Made by a program: the position numbers and the translations under genes. This document shows positions 59,318 through 64,000 of a stretch of 64,000 nucleotides of DNA, in pieces. Origin of the DNA: Incurvaria masculella (taxonomy: Eukaryota; Arthropoda; Insecta; Lepidoptera; Incurvariidae). The notes beneath the pieces were generated by a model that saw only the letters and a list, made by a program, of their open reading frames with translations, was not told the origin of the DNA and did no database searches. How positions within the stretch are numbered: position 1 is the stretch's first letter; each line of letters opens with the position of its first letter. The stretch spans positions 16,421,001 through 16,485,000 of the forward strand of contig OX335658.1 in the NCBI GenBank assembly GCA_946894095.1. Reading direction: 5' to 3'.

Positions 59318-59502
59318 AAGTCAATCAGCTGCGAAAGTCTGAGTCCAAGTTTCACGAGCACCGTATTATTATTGAGCGTAACAGGTCTTATAAGTCTGTT
59401 GTAGTTGCTGAGAAGATCGTCATAGAGTCGCTTAGCGTCCGGATTCGACTCTACGTTTCCCGCAGTGCACAAAAACAGAACGAGAGCTATACACTTCCTC
59501 AT
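59317..59502 (-). CDS. Nicotinic acetylcholine receptor alpha-type subunit, first coding exon (signal peptide and mature N-terminus), partial gene
   Basis: The exon encodes 62 residues. Residues 1-19 are a start Met, a basic RK pair and the hydrophobic core [12 protein letters not shown], which is a secretory signal peptide. Residues 20-41 contain [17 protein letters not shown] and residues 50-62 are [13 protein letters not shown]; both are hallmark N-terminal motifs of insect nAChR alpha subunits (Cys-loop ligand-gated cation channels at cholinergic synapses). An N-N-T glycosylation sequon lies between them. An in-frame TAA sits 18 nt upstream of the ATG at 59,500-59,502, which fixes the start. 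Immediately after LIDL the minus strand reads GTGAGT (59,316-59,311), a consensus splice donor in phase 0. This is where the family usually switches to the short third exon beginning NLK. Later exons would lie to the left and none was recognised. The subunit number cannot be fixed from this exon; the [15 protein letters not shown] wording suggests the alpha2/3/4 group. In many insect nAChR genes the signal peptide is on a separate exon, so an alternative first exon is possible. Confidence 0.9.
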
Positions 59503-60999
59503 TATGAGCAAATTCAGTTAATCACCGACAAGCTGCATCAACAAAGATGCGGTGTTGACATTTAATTAAGCGTTCACCACACAGTCGTTAATATTTCCCG
59601 TGTATTTTGAGGTTATGCGCGCACGGATTGTGGAGGTAATGTGTTCTCGAACGCTATGTTCAGTTCAGTCTCTTACCACAGGGTTTAACTATAGTTTATC
59701 TTCAGATAACTGCACTCGTCTGGGGGATTGTAATGTTTTGCTTATTATTTGACAGGTCGAGTCAGGGACCGCATGTACACTAGCGCACCTAGCGGGGAAA
59801 ATAGGAGAAAAAGCTCACTGCGTCGACTCGGAATTACGTGAGGGTGGCGCCACTGGCGGACTCGGAAGGGTTCATTCAAATATTCAGAACATTCACTACC
59901 CCTTACATAGGTTGTTAAACATTGTAAATTCTTTTTAAATAGTTAATGTTTTTCTAATTAAATTTAAAATAAAATATAACACCAGTAGTAAGCCATAAAT
60001 GGCTAAATATTTTTCAAGTTTTATTTTTAAAGTGCCGGAATATGTAAACAGCTAATCCCCAGCTTTCTATTACGGGTTTTTCTCAGTATTGTAATCCCGG
60101 AGGTCTTCGGTTGAAAGGATTCGAATTAATTCCATGGGTAACGTGGGAACGGATCGATGTTTTGTGCGCATGCGTGGAAACACCCCTCGTCCTGCCATTC
60201 ATCTCGTGGTAGTTGTACGTACCTACGTAGCTGTAACATTAATGCGTATACATCTATACAACCCACGCTGTGTAGCCTGCAGTGTACGCATTAAATTTCT
60301 TTTATTCGCACGATGCCTTATAGCCGTGTTTATTTCTCCACTGGTCGGAACTCAATGCGACAATGAGAAATTAATCGTTTTGCTTATATTTTCGAAAATA
60401 ATAACATGGTACTTTTTTAAATTGTATTATTTATTTAAAAAAATGTGTTTTACAAATAAAGCTTTTCTTTGAGATACTAAATTAAATAATTATTCCTTCG
60501 TTTGGTTTGCAATTCATACATTCTCTTATATTAATGATTTATTCAACCCAACCAATCCTTTTCAAATCTAGTCACTGGATATTATTTGAATATAGCTTCG
60601 TAATTACTCTAATTGATGCTATTATTATGACCGATAATAGTAATAATAATATGTTTAAATAAATAAATGTATAAAGGGATTTTCATTATATTCTATTTCT
60701 CTCACGACGAGCGGTGGCCATAGATGTTTTAGTATTTTTTTTTAATGTTTTACTCTTTCGAAATATTATTCATGAGACCATGAATTTGTTCCCGGCCTGA
60801 CGTTAGTTACATGATGAACACTTCGTCCAGACCTGAGCCGTAGGAATTGATGGTTGACAGCTGAAAAGTCACAAATATCACGTTGTACTTACTATTAATG
60901 ATGGAAGAAAATTAAATATTATTTTCGACCGAGCAAAAATGTCATAATAATTTTGTTTTGTGACATTACCTAAAGCGTTAGATAAAATAGGAACAAGTT
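59503..60999. other. 5' flank or leader of the receptor gene
   Basis: Upstream on the minus strand of the start codon. The in-frame TAA marks non-coding leader. 59,560-59,890 is balanced unique sequence and is where a transcription start or a leader-exon acceptor might lie; neither could be fixed. Confidence 0.4.
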
Positions 61000-61373
61000 T
61001 TTTTTTATGTAACTGGACATGGATGGCTAATACCGAACTGACCGTATTAGCCTAACACACCACATGAGAACTAGGTGCCATGCCAGGACCTTCCTTATAT
61101 TGCACGGCTACATTGAACTGGATGAAAAACACGGACAATTTTCATTGCCGCTTCGACCATCGTTCATTCAATGCGATAGTACCAACCCGGGCGGGATTAA
61201 CCTTACCACCTAGTAAGTAAGGAAGGGGACCTACAGTTTAACGTGGAATCCGAACCACGGCCAGCCTGTCTCAACGGTCGAATGGTCACCCATCCAAGAC
61301 CAGACTGGACCCAGCGTTGCTTAACTTCGGAGAGCGATCGCCGAAGTGTCGCGCCACTGGGCTATTCAGGCTG
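61000..61373 (-). repeat. 5S-rRNA-headed SINE, full length
   Basis: TATGTAACTGGACATGGATG tail, body, and 5S head (GGTCACCCATCCAAGACC, GCGTTGCTTAACTTCGGAG). Confidence 0.92.
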
Positions 61374-62705
61374 ACAATAGCCCAGTGCAAGACAAACGCG
61401 CAACATCGCTTCCGGCAATGGTCGCGTTTCTGGAGCGCTGCAAGGAGTTATTAAATTTAAATTTTAAAAACTGGGTTCTGCCGATGTTGAAGAGTTTTTT
61501 TGTATCATAAACTGATATTACATACATGATATTATATATTATTATATATTATAAACAAAATATTCACTCTGCTTTCCTGGAAGGGTAGCCGTGCTTATTA
61601 TTTTCGCCCGAATTGTGATAACTGAAATTGTGTAGCCTAATGGCTAACCTACTCGGATTTTTTGAACTCAGCTGACCCGGCGTTTATACCCACTGCAAGC
61701 TACTGTCACAGCGCACCTCTTTTGCTTCATCTACAGACATACATCTTTTCATACACGCTCTACGATTACGGGAGCTACGTAAGCCGAAATTTAGATTGAA
61801 AAAGCTTTCATTTGCATGCGATACTAGCCTTTTTTGACACCGAGCTCTTTTGCTAATGACTATTGACACAATATCATTATAATCCTTTGAACATTTGGAA
61901 TTTACTTCCTATCGCGTTATTTTCGATAGGTACTTTAAAATAAATTATCAGTCATGATAATTTAATGCCTAAATTCGCTGCCTTCTCAATTCCTTCATAC
62001 AGGACTGTATTAACATGAATATCTTCAGAAGGTTGTGCTGTAAGGCATTATTTCATTGTCGCCACCGATTGTAAGTGCAAGCACAATATTCGGCTGAATG
62101 ACATATTATGCATTATACAAAAACATAATAAATAATCAAACAGTACATTAATGGTGCCGATCGTTAGTGAACAAAAAAATGTTCGAGCGAAACAAAATAA
62201 CTTGGTTTAGTTAGACCGTGTAGTTAGACTTTCACTCAAATCGAATCATCCACGTCTTTTTACGCCCAAAGAAAAGTGCTGAAGGTAGCTAATTAAAACA
62301 TTTATTTAATATTTATTCAGGTACGGAAAATTCAAAATCAAAGGACGAAAATATTCGCCTAAATTAAGAGCGAACGAATGCTCCTTTGAAAGCCAGCCCT
62401 TTGAAAATGTTCGCCGTTAATATTTTGTGTCCGCTAAATTAGTAAGAAAATGACTCGGTGGATTCTTCACCATCACGCCGGTAATTACTTGTAGAAAGCG
62501 CTCTAGTAACTGGAAGTAAATTAATGAGCATCGTGAAAGAGAGAAAAACTAATTTATGGCCCATCACTGGCGGCGCGACGTACAATTAGGGGGGAAGGGG
62601 GTGAGAGGAATCATCTGAAGATGAATCGTGCAGGCCAAAGTATGATGGCGTAATTGGCTGAAGATTTAATGGTTTTACGCCGCGAGATCCTGGTATGGTC
62701 TTTAT
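61374..62705. other. Unique non-coding stretch upstream of the receptor gene
   Basis: 62,440-62,660 is balanced, high-complexity sequence. Nothing recognised. Confidence 0.4.
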
Positions 62706-62920
62706 TTTTAGGGTTCCGTACCCAAAGGGTGCCAACGGAACCCTATTAGTAACCCTCCGCTGTCCGTCCGTACGTCCATCCGTCCGTCCGTCCGTCTGTC
62801 ACAGGGCTGTATCTAATGAACCGTAATAGGTAGGCAGCTTAAATTTCAACAGAGTATGTATTGGTTTTGCCGCTATACATAATACTAATAAAAATTACCC
62901 CCCATACAAAAAAGTGATTT
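62706..62920 (-). repeat. R1, 5' end missing, first of a tandem pair
   Basis: TTTAGGGTTCCGTACCCAAA through (CCGT)n to TTTTGCCGCTATA and CCCCATACAAAAAAGTG. Confidence 0.87.
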
Positions 62921-63218
62921 TTAGGGTTCCGTACCCAAAGGGTGAAAACGGAACCCTATTACTAAGCCTCCGCTGTCCGTCCGTCCGTCCGTCCGTCCGT
63001 CTGTCACAGGGCTGTATCTCACTGACCGTAACAGGTAGACGGCTGAAATTTTCACAGAGTGTGTATTTATTTTGCCACTATAACAACAAATAGGTAAGAT
63101 TAAAAAATAATTAAAATTAAAGGGGGCTCCCATACAAAAAACTTGTTTTTTTTGTTTTTTTTTTACGATGGTACGGAACCCTTCGTGTGCGAGTCCGACT
63201 CGCACTTGGCCGGTTTTT
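62921..63218 (-). repeat. R1 full length, second of a tandem pair
   Basis: Starts TTAGGGTTCCGTACCCAAAG directly after the first copy and ends GTCCGACTCGCACTTGGCCG. Confidence 0.88.
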
Positions 63219-63804
63219 TGGTATTGTCGTTCGTATCTATGACTAATACGACGTAATTTGTAATAATAAAAATTAAGGAAGCCTTAAGAGACAGAAATTG
63301 TTTTTCAAGTAAACTTGTTATACTTATTAATTGTATTATTTTGCACACATACTTATGTGTATCGTTTTATATATATATATATTTAACACGGTACTACAGT
63401 TATTTTTTATTGTTCTTCACACAAATTTAAATATATTGTTTTTAAAATGCTTTGGTACTACATTGTAGTAAGCATTTTTTATCTACGAAATTGTATTTGA
63501 GTTGATATTTTTTGTATCGAAAATTAATATGGAATTTTGCATCGGAATGCTCGTTGGACAGAAGATCTGGTAAATTCTGCATGCGGTTGCTGGATAAACA
63601 GTGCAAATGATCGAGAGAAATAGATCGTGCTGGAAGAAGCCTAGGTTCAGCAGTGGACAAAAATAATCTGATGATGATGATGATAGTCAAGAGTATGCTC
63701 TACCTACGGATGATTTTTTTTTGAGAAGTAGTAATCTACATACTTCAAGGGACTTCTAAAATGGTACCACAATTTGTTATTAAACTTAACTTTTTATAAC
63801 TTGC
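63219..63804. other. AT-rich non-coding stretch
   Basis: (AT)n at 63,370-63,380 and (GAT)n at 63,671-63,685. No gene. Confidence 0.45.
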
Positions 63805-63999
63805 AACGGGGTCGCATAATAAAGTCCAAAAAAGCACAAAGTCCAAAACCGATACTGTCCAAAACACTTATGAATGCGAATATTTTCAATTTGGTTAGGT
63901 TAGGTTAGGTTTGATTATATGCATCTTATAATACACACGAAAAATACATACTTTTGGACGTTCTGGGTTTTGCACTTTATGGAGGCGACCCCTTGCAAC
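63805..63999. mobile_element. Inverted-repeat element with interstitial TTAGG
   Basis: TTGCAACGGGGTCGC at the left and GCGACCCCTTGCAA at the right are inverted; AAGTCCAAAA/TTTTGGAC blocks also mirror. TTAGG occurs three times in tandem at about 63,893-63,908. The right end touches the window edge. Confidence 0.65.
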
Positions 64000-64000
64000 A

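Noticed and set aside
59284..59565. 93-residue plus frame over the receptor exon
   Set aside because: Antisense shadow of the receptor coding exon.
60180..60215. Minus-strand peptide EWQDE, like a later nAChR exon
   Set aside because: It lies upstream of the first coding exon in gene orientation and the surrounding residues do not fit the family.

Overview
This window looks like animal nuclear DNA from a lepidopteran insect. It is AT-rich, has almost no coding sequence, and is packed with dispersed repeats: tRNA-headed and 5S-rRNA-headed SINEs, Helitrons ending in a GC hairpin plus CTAG, TTAA-flanked MITEs, hAT-type MITEs, LINE tails, an interspersed repeat carrying (ACGG)n (called R1 here), interstitial TTAGG, and several minisatellites. 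The taxonomic call rests on my recognition of the Helitron ends and R1-type repeats as typical of moths and butterflies. No species-level call is possible.

The only host coding sequence I can defend is one exon at 59,317-59,502 on the minus strand. It encodes a start methionine, a signal peptide and the mature N-terminus of a nicotinic acetylcholine receptor alpha-type subunit, and it ends at a GTGAGT splice donor. The gene therefore runs leftward. The remaining ~59.3 kb to its left is most simply the first coding intron, and everything right of 59,502 is 5' flank or leader. No further exon of this receptor was recognised.

Layout. 0-5 kb: two R1 copies, an 87-bp minisatellite that begins inside a SINE remnant, and a 136/120-bp minisatellite. 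5-12 kb: sparse sequence with a TTAA MITE, a LINE tail and GC-rich islands. 12-17 kb: a hAT MITE, a tRNA-like SINE with a 29-bp inverted repeat, a 5S SINE lacking its head, another TTAA MITE, a 47-bp-arm hairpin and a tRNA-headed SINE. 18.4-20.6 kb: two Helitrons in tandem. 20.8-21.9 kb: SINE/R1 chimera and a full 5S SINE. 23.3-23.8 kb: a foldback element. 24-32 kb: mostly unique sequence, a SINE-R1 composite and a Helitron tail. 32-36 kb: R1, a 5S SINE, a complete Helitron and a head-to-head MITE pair. 36-41 kb: LINE tail, degraded SINE, a 105-bp tandem repeat and a TTAA MITE. 41-54 kb: further R1 and MITE copies, a 47-bp perfect palindrome, a 5S SINE and LINE fragments. 54-64 kb: R1 copies, a 36-bp-arm hairpin, 5S SINEs, the receptor exon, a tandem R1 pair and a TTAGG-bearing inverted-repeat element at the edge.

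The most interesting structure is modular. Two SINE families with different pol III heads (tRNA and 5S rRNA) share the same body and tail, and the 5S-headed module also sits, decayed, at the same place inside three Helitron copies. Long near-perfect hairpins lie in the presumed receptor intron and could fold in its pre-mRNA.
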